This document shows, piece by piece, positions 43,877 through 52,165 of a stretch of 58,747 bases of DNA. Origin of the DNA: Myxococcales bacterium (GTDB lineage Bacteria; Myxococcota_A; Polyangia; JAHFDS01); the NCBI GenBank assembly GCA_023248855.1, contig JAHFDS010000010.1, positions 1 to 58,747 of the forward strand. The letters run 5' to 3'. The notes beneath the pieces are model-generated. The model saw only the letters and a program-made list of their open reading frames with translations. It was not told the origin of the DNA and ran no database searches. The position numbers and the translations under genes were made by a program. Positions within the stretch are counted from its first letter, which is position 1. Every line of letters starts with the position of its first letter.

Positions 43877-46201
43877 TCAGAGGTCGAAGCGTCTCGTGAC
43901 CAGGGTGGCGTCCGTGAGCCCGAAGCCGTACGGCGCAGGCATGTGGTGGGGGGGCCGCCGTGTGGTGATCTCGGCTGGCAGGTCGAACGAGGTGGAGGTC
44001 ACGCGGACGCTCAGCGGGGCTCCGCTGGCGACGCGCACGTCGATCTCGACGCCGTCCTGCCCTCCGCCCCAGCACTCGAGCACGACACCGCCCTCTCGGC
44101 GTAGGGCCGCGAGCTCCGCGCCCTCGAGGCGCGTGCCGCCCATCGCCACCGCCACGAGCTGGGCTCCCCTGAGCTGCAGCGTGATCAGCGAGGCGTCGCG
44201 GCCGGGACGGGCGCGCAGGCCGAGCACCCGGACGGCACCGTCTCGGCGATCGCGCACCACCTCGAGCGTCGGCGCCGGCAAGGGCCTGAGCGGCGCGGCC
44301 GCGGCGCGCACGGGCCCGTGCAGGGACGCAAAGGACTCGCTGAGCTCGAAAAGGGGCGTGCTCGTCGGGATGTGGCGCGAGGTCCATGCGTCGAGCGCGG
44401 GATCGCTCGTGACCCAGCGCGCGCGCGGCGCGTCGGCGTCGAGCAAGTAGACGAGGCTGTCCGGCCGGGGACGCGAGGTGTCGAAGCCTGCGCTCGCCGC
44501 ACCGGCGCCGGCGAATCCGAGTGCGACCAGGAGGGCAGCCAGAGGCGGGCGCAGCGAGCGACCGCCGCCGAGCGCGCTCTCCTGGGGCACGAGGAGGCCG
44601 AGCAGCAACGCCAGCACGCCCGCGGAGACACTCGCGAGCCCGAGGGGCAAGGCGACGGCAATCGAATACGCGCACGGCAAGAGCAGCAGCAAGGGCGGCG
44701 CCGCGCATGCGGCGAGCACGAGCGCGGCCTGGACACCAAGGCCTGCGCCTGCTGGACGCGCGAGCACCAGCGCCAGGCTGGCCGCGCCTCCGAGGAGAGG
44801 CCAGGTCAGAAGGGGGCTGCCACCCGGCAGCCAAAGGGCGCTCCCCCACAGGAGCACGGTGACGACCAGGAGCGCCCCGCCGGCCAGCTCCTCGGGGCTG
44901 ACCCGCGCGCGCGTGATCGCGCCGAGCGTCGAGCTGACGGCGACCACGATCCCTCCGAAGCATCCGAGATAGACCGCGCTGTTGTAGGTGGTCTGCTGGG
45001 GCAGGACCCCGTAGTCAGGGTGCAACGTCCGTATGGCCAGCCAGGCCGCGGTGACGACGACGGCAGCGATGGCCACGCGGAGCAGCGCCAAGCCGGCACC
45101 GAGCCCGAGCCCGCTCCATCGCAGCCGCCGCCTCCGCACGCCATGCGAGAGGACCCACAGGACCGCCGTCGTGACCGCTCCGGCGAGCGGCAGCACCAGC
45201 CAGGCCGGATACCAGACGAGCACCCTGCCGAGGAGGTCGAAGTAGACGGCGTCGGCCTCTCGCTGGGGTGGGCGCGCGTCTGCCAGCTGGGCGGCGAGGG
45301 CCAGCGCGTAGCTGCCCTGGTGCTGCAGGCTGCCGAGATCGAGCGAGGCGAGGTCGTCCTTGCGCGTGTGGTAGCGCGCGAATCCGTCGAGGTATGCGAA
45401 GTTGAGCCCTGGGATGCCGGCCTTGCTGAGGACGGTGAAGTCGCTGTCGTTCGGCATGCGCCGGTAGATCTCGGACGACAGCGAGCTGGCGAAGAGGCGT
45501 GTGCCCCTGGCGGCCGAGAGCGCCCGGATCAAGCCTGCGTTGCCCGGGCTGGTCTCGAACATCAGCGATGGGCCGCTGGTGCCCCGGGCCTCGAAGTTGA
45601 GCGCGACCATCGCTCGACCGGCCCCAGGGTGCGTGGCCGCGAAGGCACGCGCGCCCAGAAGCCCGATCTCCTCACCGTCGGTGAAGAGAAGGGCCACGTC
45701 GTGCTCCAACCGTGGACGGGAACGCAGCGCACGCGCGCATTCGAGCAAGGCGGCCACCGCCGCGCCGTCATCACTCGCGCCGGGGCCGCTCGGCACGGAG
45801 TCGTAATGCGCGACCAGCAGCACGGCGGGGCCATCACGACGCTTGCCAGGGACGGTGACGAGCACATTTTGCACCTGCGCCACGACGAAGGGGCTGCCCC
45901 AGTCCGGGTTCAGGGCCACGCCCGCCTGGACATCGGCCTCGAGACCGAGTTGACGCGCGGTGGCGACCAGGTACTGGCGCACGCGTGCGTGATGCGCCAT
46001 GCCGATCGAATGGGGCTCTGCTGCGATGACCCGGAGGTGCTCCAGCGCGCGCGTGGCCGAGAACTCGCTGGCCGGAGCGCTCGCCGGCGCCGGCGCCGGT
46101 GCCCGGTAGCACACGAGCGCCAGGGCGGCCGCCACCGTGACGGCACACCCGAGCACCCACCGGCCTGGCCCGGCGACCGGAGGGGCGTCGCGGCGAGCCA
46201 C
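43877..46201 (-). CDS. M28 family metallopeptidase with C-terminal membrane region
   Basis: 774 residues. One N-terminal membrane segment (residues 14-31) and a Pro/Ala stretch precede an M28 zinc peptidase domain: A-H-Y-D-S (131-135), G-A-S-D-D (141-145), T-D-G-E-E-I-G (174-180), F-E-A-R-G and N-D-S-D-F. The second half has about eight hydrophobic segments, followed by a soluble C-terminal domain. This layout matches the ER-metallopeptidase-1-like M28 group: a membrane-anchored exopeptidase facing the periplasm. The start is a GTG with no clear ribosome binding site, so it may be a little downstream. It is convergent with the dehydratase (33-base gap). Confidence 0.85.
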   Translation of the reverse strand: MARRDAPPVAGPGRWVLGCAVTVAAALALVCYRAPAPAPASAPASEFSATRALEHLRVIAAEPHSIGMAHHARVRQYLVATARQLGLEADVQAGVALNPDWGSPFVVAQVQNVLVTVPGKRRDGPAVLLVAHYDSVPSGPGASDDGAAVAALLECARALRSRPRLEHDVALLFTDGEEIGLLGARAFAATHPGAGRAMVALNFEARGTSGPSLMFETSPGNAGLIRALSAARGTRLFASSLSSEIYRRMPNDSDFTVLSKAGIPGLNFAYLDGFARYHTRKDDLASLDLGSLQHQGSYALALAAQLADARPPQREADAVYFDLLGRVLVWYPAWLVLPLAGAVTTAVLWVLSHGVRRRRLRWSGLGLGAGLALLRVAIAAVVVTAAWLAIRTLHPDYGVLPQQTTYNSAVYLGCFGGIVVAVSSTLGAITRARVSPEELAGGALLVVTVLLWGSALWLPGGSPLLTWPLLGGAASLALVLARPAGAGLGVQAALVLAACAAPPLLLLLPCAYSIAVALPLGLASVSAGVLALLLGLLVPQESALGGGRSLRPPLAALLVALGFAGAGAASAGFDTSRPRPDSLVYLLDADAPRARWVTSDPALDAWTSRHIPTSTPLFELSESFASLHGPVRAAAAPLRPLPAPTLEVVRDRRDGAVRVLGLRARPGRDASLITLQLRGAQLVAVAMGGTRLEGAELAALRREGGVVLECWGGGQDGVEIDVRVASGAPLSVRVTSTSFDLPAEITTRRPPHHMPAPYGFGLTDATLVTRRFDL

Positions 46202-46437
46202 GAACGAGCTTCTATCACCGGACGGTGGAGATCCGCCAGCGCGACAAGCACCAACCGGTGGAGCGCAACGAGCGCGCCGAGGCGGCGTTCTTCGCGGCCC
46301 ACGCGCCCGCGGTCGACGACCTCGTCGGCCTCAGCCTGCGCCCTGACTCCTCCACATTCCGCCTGGTTGGGCAGTGCTGTCGTTTTTCGTGCGACTTCGC
46401 CGCACCTCCGTCTCTTACCGGGGAAAGGAAGGTCCCG

Positions 46438-47691
46438 ATGTCCACGAACCGTTTTTTCGCTCTGTTCGCCTCCATCCTCGCCGCCGGCTGCGGCGGCGAG
46501 TCGACCCCCGACGGCAGCACCACCAAGGACGAGGCGCGCGCGCAGGCGTCGCTCGAAGGCAAGGCCGACGGCACGCGCCACCTGTTCGACTTCTGCGGCA
46601 CCTACGGCTGGTACGGCGACGGCGTGTGCGACGACTTCTGCCTCGATCGCGACCCCGACTGCGCGACCGACGACCGCACGCCGGAGCTCGGCGGCCACCC
46701 CGGCGTGGCGCGCGACGCGCGCACCACGATGTCGGCCGGGATCACCCTTTCCGAGGCGCATTACGGCCCGACCATCGAGGCCAAGTACGAGCTCGGTGAC
46801 GATGGCAAGCTGAGCCTGTCGATCTATCCGGCAGGCAAGGGCGTCGCGCTCGACGCGGAGCGGAATCTGCTCCAGGAGCTCGCGGGCGATCCGACGGCCG
46901 CGACCTTCGCGGGTGCGCTCGAGGTGTTCCACGACCAGGAGCACCTCACGCGCTCGGCCCGCGACCTGACGCTGGTGCAGCTCTCGCGCGCGACCCTGCT
47001 GCAGACGGTGCGACGGCTCGAGCGTTACGGCCGCGTCTACTGGGCCATCCCGACCATCCAGGAGGGGCGCGCGGGCTACGGCGTGTACGTGCTCGCGGAC
47101 AACGACCGCGACGGCCACGCGGACCAGAGCGTCTACCTGTTCGTCGACGGTGGCGGGAGCGCGAAGCGGCAGCTCGCGGACCTCGGCACCGGCCCGGGCG
47201 CGGCCGCGAGCGATGCGCGCACGCCGGAGCTCGGCGACGACCTCCGCGTCCTGCGCCAGTCGCGCATCACGATGAGCCAGGCGCTGCGGCAGCTCGAGGC
47301 GCAGCACGGTCCCGCGATCGAGGCCAAGTTCGAGCTCGGCGACGACGGCAAGCTGAGCCTCTCGATCTACCCGGTCAGCGAGCCGATCGGCATCGACGCG
47401 CAGCGCCAGCGCTTCTTCGAGCTGGCCGGCGACCCGACGGCGGCGACGTTCGCCCCGGAGCAGGCGGAGCTCAAGGTGCCCGACGAGGAGCACCTCACGC
47501 GCGCCGCGCGCGACCTCACGCTCGTGCAGACGGCGCGGATGACCCTGCGCGCCGCGGTCGAGGCGGCCGAGCGCAAGGTCACCGGCGGCTTCGTCTACTG
47601 GGCCATCCCGACGCTGCGCGACACCCGCGCCGGCTACGGCGTCTACGTCTACGGCGCCGACGGCGCCGTCCATTACCTCTTCATCAGCTGA
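46438..47691 (+). CDS. Lipoprotein with duplicated PepSY-like domain and Cys-rich segment
   Basis: 417 residues. The start at 46438 follows GGAAAGGAAGG and gives a lipoprotein signal ending L-A-A-G-C. Next come S-L-E-G-K-A-D-G and a Cys-rich segment (F-C-G-T-Y-G-W-Y-G-D-G-V-C-D) ending D-P-D-C. Two copies of a domain of about 135 residues follow, sharing R-T-P-E-L-G, G-P-x-I-E-A-K-x-E-L-G-D-D-G-K-L-S-L-S-I-Y-P, A-G-D-P-T-A-A-T-F-A and Y-W-A-I-P-T. The I-E-A-K-x-E-L-x-D-D-G-K-L segment resembles PepSY domains, which often act as periplasmic inhibitors, but I am not sure of that assignment. Function unknown; probably on the outer membrane. Confidence 0.8.
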   Translation: MSTNRFFALFASILAAGCGGESTPDGSTTKDEARAQASLEGKADGTRHLFDFCGTYGWYGDGVCDDFCLDRDPDCATDDRTPELGGHPGVARDARTTMSAGITLSEAHYGPTIEAKYELGDDGKLSLSIYPAGKGVALDAERNLLQELAGDPTAATFAGALEVFHDQEHLTRSARDLTLVQLSRATLLQTVRRLERYGRVYWAIPTIQEGRAGYGVYVLADNDRDGHADQSVYLFVDGGGSAKRQLADLGTGPGAAASDARTPELGDDLRVLRQSRITMSQALRQLEAQHGPAIEAKFELGDDGKLSLSIYPVSEPIGIDAQRQRFFELAGDPTAATFAPEQAELKVPDEEHLTRAARDLTLVQTARMTLRAAVEAAERKVTGGFVYWAIPTLRDTRAGYGVYVYGADGAVHYLFIS

Positions 47692-47730
47692 TCGCGAGTC
47701 GTCGCCTCGAACACCCAGAAGGTTGAACCA

Positions 47731-49392
47731 ATGCGAATGAACGGTCTACTCGATTGCGGCGTGCGAATCGGCCGGCTGCTCCTCTTCGGGGTCGTGCTCG
47801 GCTGCGGCCCCGCGGAATCGACGAGCAATGACGACGCTGGTCGCATCACGGCGATCGGCGGCAAAGCGGACGACCCGCGCAGCGCGCTTGCCACGGGGCG
47901 AGTGCCGCGCCTGCCCTCTGCCGGCGGCACGGGCGCGCTCTCGCCCTGGGGCGGGTCGGACCCGGCGCGGTGGCGACCCGAGGCCATCCTCGCCAACGCG
48001 ACCTCGGGAGCGCTCAACGAGGCGTGGGCGCTGGCCGACGTGCGCGACGCGGTGGTCGCCGTGCCGGCCAAGATGTACTCGTCGAGCTACAGCGAGTTCG
48101 GCGACGGCCAGCTCAATGCGGTCCCGTCGCTCGAGTGGTGGCGCGCGCCGCGGCCCCCGGTGGTGGCGACGCTCGTGACGTTCACCAATGCGCCCGCGCG
48201 GGTGCTCCTGCGCTTCGACCGAGCGCACAACCTGCCGAGCGGCGCACTCGAGGTCTCCTACCGCGCGGGCGGCGCCAGCCGGCGCGTCGCGATCACCGCG
48301 ACCAAGCAGCCCGACGGGGACTACACGGCCGAATGGCCGGTCCCGGGCGGCCTCGACCTGTCGCTGCTGTCGAAGCAGGTGCTGCTCGTCCACCCCGCGG
48401 GCTGGGCGGACTGGTTCCCGATCTGGTTCCGCTTTCCCGTGCGGACCATCGCCTCGCTCAAGGCCACCGTGCCGGCAGCGATGCAGCGCTTCGCGGACGG
48501 CGGCGACATCGTCGACCACGAGCGCGTGTCGGCGCAGACGATGACGACCGACGGCGCAACGCCCTACGAGCGGCTCAGCTCGCGCCGCCTGAGCTTCGGC
48601 TACAACCAGGATCCTTACAATCCGCAGGACATCCACGCGCGCTACCCGACCGGGGGCGCAAGCCTCGTGACTGGCGTCGGCCAGGGCTGGACCTGGGTCA
48701 ATGACCGCCCGAACGCGCCGTTCAAGATCATGTACACGTGCTTCGAGGCGCGCCGGCCGGACCTCGAGGCCAGCGCGGCCAATGGCGGCGTCGCGTCCGG
48801 TGGCGGCTGGCACAAGATCGGCGATCCCGCCGAGACCATCCTCAATGACCTGGAAGCCGGTCCGCTCGTCGTGGGCTCGGCGATGAACAACCCGACCACG
48901 CTCGAGTCAGGAGGCTTCTCGTACAACCTGTCGGACGTCGTCACCGTCCGCTTCCTGCATCCCGGCGAGGCGTTCGCGACGCCCGCGGGCGCGGCCGGTC
49001 AGGCCATGTACCACTGGTACTACTTCCACCAGGCGAAGAACGTCTGCACCGAGGAGTGGGTCCACCTGACCACGCCCAGCATCGACACGCTCGACTTTGC
49101 GGGCCCGCAGACGCGCGTCGGCTTCCGCATCGACAACGCGAGCACCTCGTGGGGCCAGAACGTCTACGTCATCGGCGACGTCGCGGCGCTCGGCGCCTGG
49201 GATCCGCAGCACGCGGTCAAGCTCGTGCCCGCGAGCTACCCGAGCTGGAGCGGCGGCGTGGACGTTCCGGCGGGGCCCATCCAGTTCAAGTTCATCAAGA
49301 TGGATGGCGCTGGCCACGTCACCTGGGAGGGAGGTGCGAACCACTCGCTCGATGCCTCGGTGCAGAACATGTTCTGGGGCCCCTGGCAGTGA
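47731..49392 (+). CDS. Lipoprotein with C-terminal CBM20-like starch-binding domain
   Basis: 553 residues from ATG 47731 (AAGG nine bases before). The signal ends V-V-L-G-C, soon followed by G-G-K-A-D-D, the same GKAD motif as in the preceding lipoprotein. The central 350 residues are not a family I recognise. The last 95 residues look like CBM20: V-G-F-R-I, W-G-Q-N-V-Y-V-I-G-D, L-G-A-W-D-P, Y-P-S-W-S-G and I-Q-F-K-F-I-K. CBM20 binds starch-like glucans. It begins 39 bases after the preceding gene, so the two are probably co-transcribed. No glycosidase catalytic domain is evident. Confidence 0.82.
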   Translation: MRMNGLLDCGVRIGRLLLFGVVLGCGPAESTSNDDAGRITAIGGKADDPRSALATGRVPRLPSAGGTGALSPWGGSDPARWRPEAILANATSGALNEAWALADVRDAVVAVPAKMYSSSYSEFGDGQLNAVPSLEWWRAPRPPVVATLVTFTNAPARVLLRFDRAHNLPSGALEVSYRAGGASRRVAITATKQPDGDYTAEWPVPGGLDLSLLSKQVLLVHPAGWADWFPIWFRFPVRTIASLKATVPAAMQRFADGGDIVDHERVSAQTMTTDGATPYERLSSRRLSFGYNQDPYNPQDIHARYPTGGASLVTGVGQGWTWVNDRPNAPFKIMYTCFEARRPDLEASAANGGVASGGGWHKIGDPAETILNDLEAGPLVVGSAMNNPTTLESGGFSYNLSDVVTVRFLHPGEAFATPAGAAGQAMYHWYYFHQAKNVCTEEWVHLTTPSIDTLDFAGPQTRVGFRIDNASTSWGQNVYVIGDVAALGAWDPQHAVKLVPASYPSWSGGVDVPAGPIQFKFIKMDGAGHVTWEGGANHSLDASVQNMFWGPWQ

Positions 49393-49468
49393 GGTCCACA
49401 GTGACCCCTTGAGCAGTTGATTCAGTTGATGCACCATTCGTCACTGTCTGCATGAGGTGTAGCGTTCC

Positions 49469-51988
49469 ATGATCGCGTGGCTGCTCCTGCTCGGCGCGCT
49501 CGAGCCGGCCGTCCCGCCACGGCCGTCGCTGCCGGCGGTGCGCGTCGTCGAGGCGCCACACCTCGACGGGAAGCTCGACGACGCGGCCTGGGCGAACGCG
49601 CCCGCCTTCGAGGCGTTCGTCCAGAAGTTCCCGGACGAGGGCAAGCCGCCGAGCGAACGCACCCGCGTCCGTGCCGTCTACGACGACCACGCTCTGTACT
49701 TCGCGCTCGAGTGCGAGCAGCGCGTCTCGCCCATCGTGGCGCGGCTGACGCGGCGGGACCGGCCGATCGAGGCCGACCACGTGTCCGTGGACCTCGACAC
49801 GCGGCGCGACGGCAAGAGCGCCTTTTCCTTCACGGTCAACGCGGCGGGCGTCCTGAGCGACGGCATCCGGTTCAACGACACCGACATCTCGATGGACTGG
49901 GACGAGAACTGGGACGCGCGGACCGTGATCACGGAGCGCGGCTGGACCGCGGAGCTGCGCATCCCCCTGCGGATCCTGCGCTTCGACGCGCTGCCGGTGC
50001 AGGATTGGGGCATCCAGGTGTCACGGTTCGTGTCGGCCCGGCAGGAGCGCGACGAGCTCGCGTACATCCCGCGCGAGGGCGCGGGAGAGGTGTCCCGCTA
50101 CGGGCGGCTCACGGGCCTGCAAGCGCTGCAGCCAGGCGGCGCGCTGGAGCTCAGGCCCTTCGTGCTCGGGCGCGTCAGGCGGCGCGACGCCGCGGACGCG
50201 ATGCTCGCGAGCGGCACGGATGCCACCGGCTCCGCGGGGCTCGACCTCAAGGCCCACCTCTCGCAGGCGCTGACGCTCGATGCCGCGATCAACCCGGACT
50301 TCGCGCAGGTCGAAGCCGATCAGGTGGTCCTGAACCTCACCACGTTCGAGACCTTCTACCCGGAGAAGCGGCCGTTCTTCCTCGAAGGGACCGACGTGTT
50401 CTCGACGCCGATCCAGCTCCTCTACACGCGGCGCATCGGCCGAGCGCCCACCGCGCCGGCCTTGCGCGACGGAGAGCAGCTGGTCGACGTGCCCGATCCG
50501 GCCACGATCTACGGTGCCACGAAGCTGGTGGGCGCGGTGGGTGGTGGGTTGCACGTGGGCCTCTTGTCAGCGGTGACGGGTCGCAATGACGTCACGGTGC
50601 AGACCGCCGACGGCAGCCGCGGCGAGCGGCTCGTCGATCCGCTGACGAGCTGGAACGCGCTGCGGCTACGCGAGGATGTGGGCGACAACGGCCACGTCGG
50701 CTTGCTCCTGACGGCAGCGACCCGCATCGATCCCAAGCGCTACCCGGACCTTCCGCCCGCGCCCGGCGAGCCCGCGCAGGCTCTGTGCCCGAGCGGTGAC
50801 GTCGTCATCGCCGGCCGACGCTGCTTCCACGACGCCTACGTGGCGGCCGCCGACGGCCGATGGCGCTCGCCTTCAGGGGATTACGCGGCGGCGGGCCAGC
50901 TCGTCGGGACGTTGATGCGGCACGGTCCGCCGCGCCTGCTCCCGGACGGCACCGTGATCTCGTCGGGCGACGCGTCGCTCGGCGGGCGGATCTACGTCGC
51001 CAAGGAGGGCGGCCAGCACTGGGTCTGGGAGCTCGAGTACGACGCGGCTGGCAAGCAGCTCGATTACAACGACGTCGGCTACATGCAGCGGCAGAACCTG
51101 CACCACGCCTCGGCCGACCTCGAGTACCGGACGCTCACGCCCTGGTGGCACACGCTCGAGACGCACTCGCGCCTCGAGCTCTACGACCGGCGCAACTTCG
51201 ACGGCCTGCAGATCGCGCGCGGCTACCAGATCAACACGTCGGCGAAGATGGACTCGTTCTGGCACTACTTCGTCGAGCTGCACTACCGCGAGGCGCACTT
51301 CGACGACCGCGAGATCGGAAACGGCGTGGCGCTCGAGCGTGCGGGCCTCGGCGGGCTCGAGGTCGGGATCGACACGGACCCGCGCGGCGCCGTCTCCGCC
51401 GGGTTCTTCACGACCACGCAGCTCCTTGGCAATGGCCTTCTCCTGGAGGCGGGCGGGCACGTGGCGTTTCGCCTGCACCCGCAGCTCGATCTCGAGCTCC
51501 TGCCCGAAGCGAGCTACACGGCCGGCGAGCCGCGGTTCGTGGGCACGGGCGCCGGGCCTGGCCAGTACCTGTTCGGAAAGCTCGACGCGAGGAGCCTCGG
51601 CGCCACACTGCGCGCGACGTTCACGTTCACGCCACGATTGACCCTGCAATCGTACGCGCAGCTGTTCCTGGCGAGCGGGCATTACTCGGCGTTCTCGTCC
51701 TTCACCGCCGCGAGCGCCGAGGCGCGACCGGCGATCCACCTCGCGGACCTGCAGCCCGGGCCTGGCCCCGGTGCGAACCCGGACTTCCAGGACGGCGCGC
51801 TCAACGTCAACGTCGTCTTGCGCTGGGAGTACACGCTCGGATCGACGCTCTACGTCGTGTACACGCGCTCGCAGGTGCCGCGCACGGGCCTGCTGGACGG
51901 CCAGATCGCGCGGCTCGACCTCGGAGCGCTGCACCGCGGGCCGGCGGCCGACGTCTTCCTCGTCAAGCTCTCGTACTGGTGGGGGTGA
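49469..51988 (+). CDS. DUF5916 outer-membrane protein with CBM9-like domain (second copy)
   Basis: 839 residues. A short signal-like N-terminus is followed at once by the CBM9-like domain (A-P-H-L-D-G-K-L-D-D-A-A-W) and the DUF5916 barrel, ending L-S-Y-W-W-G. It is a paralogue of the protein at 6222-9044: blocks such as A-R-L-T-R-R-D-R-P, G-K-S-A-F, Q-V-E-A-D-Q-V-V-L-N-L-T-T and K-E-G-G-x-H-W recur in the same order. It lacks the Arg/Pro linker and polyproline of the other copy. It stands 76 bases after the CBM20 lipoprotein. An outer-membrane location is inferred from the C-terminal aromatic motif; substrate unknown. Confidence 0.85.
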   Translation: MIAWLLLLGALEPAVPPRPSLPAVRVVEAPHLDGKLDDAAWANAPAFEAFVQKFPDEGKPPSERTRVRAVYDDHALYFALECEQRVSPIVARLTRRDRPIEADHVSVDLDTRRDGKSAFSFTVNAAGVLSDGIRFNDTDISMDWDENWDARTVITERGWTAELRIPLRILRFDALPVQDWGIQVSRFVSARQERDELAYIPREGAGEVSRYGRLTGLQALQPGGALELRPFVLGRVRRRDAADAMLASGTDATGSAGLDLKAHLSQALTLDAAINPDFAQVEADQVVLNLTTFETFYPEKRPFFLEGTDVFSTPIQLLYTRRIGRAPTAPALRDGEQLVDVPDPATIYGATKLVGAVGGGLHVGLLSAVTGRNDVTVQTADGSRGERLVDPLTSWNALRLREDVGDNGHVGLLLTAATRIDPKRYPDLPPAPGEPAQALCPSGDVVIAGRRCFHDAYVAAADGRWRSPSGDYAAAGQLVGTLMRHGPPRLLPDGTVISSGDASLGGRIYVAKEGGQHWVWELEYDAAGKQLDYNDVGYMQRQNLHHASADLEYRTLTPWWHTLETHSRLELYDRRNFDGLQIARGYQINTSAKMDSFWHYFVELHYREAHFDDREIGNGVALERAGLGGLEVGIDTDPRGAVSAGFFTTTQLLGNGLLLEAGGHVAFRLHPQLDLELLPEASYTAGEPRFVGTGAGPGQYLFGKLDARSLGATLRATFTFTPRLTLQSYAQLFLASGHYSAFSSFTAASAEARPAIHLADLQPGPGPGANPDFQDGALNVNVVLRWEYTLGSTLYVVYTRSQVPRTGLLDGQIARLDLGALHRGPAADVFLVKLSYWWG

Positions 51989-52165
51989 TCGAATCGAGGC
52001 GCGCGCGCAGATCACCGCGGCGCAGACGCGCACGCGCGAGCCTCGGCGTCGGTGGCCCGCGAGGAGGAGCTCCGCCAGCTGGTCCGATCCGGCCTCGACG
52101 CCGCGGCGCGACGCACGGACGTTGCCGACGCCCCGACGTCAGGCTTCCACCGTCGATGAACGCGG

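Noticed and set aside
46225-46437. N-terminal extension of the lipoprotein at 46438
   Set aside because: The extension would bury a good lipoprotein signal and bypass the strong ribosome binding site before 46438.
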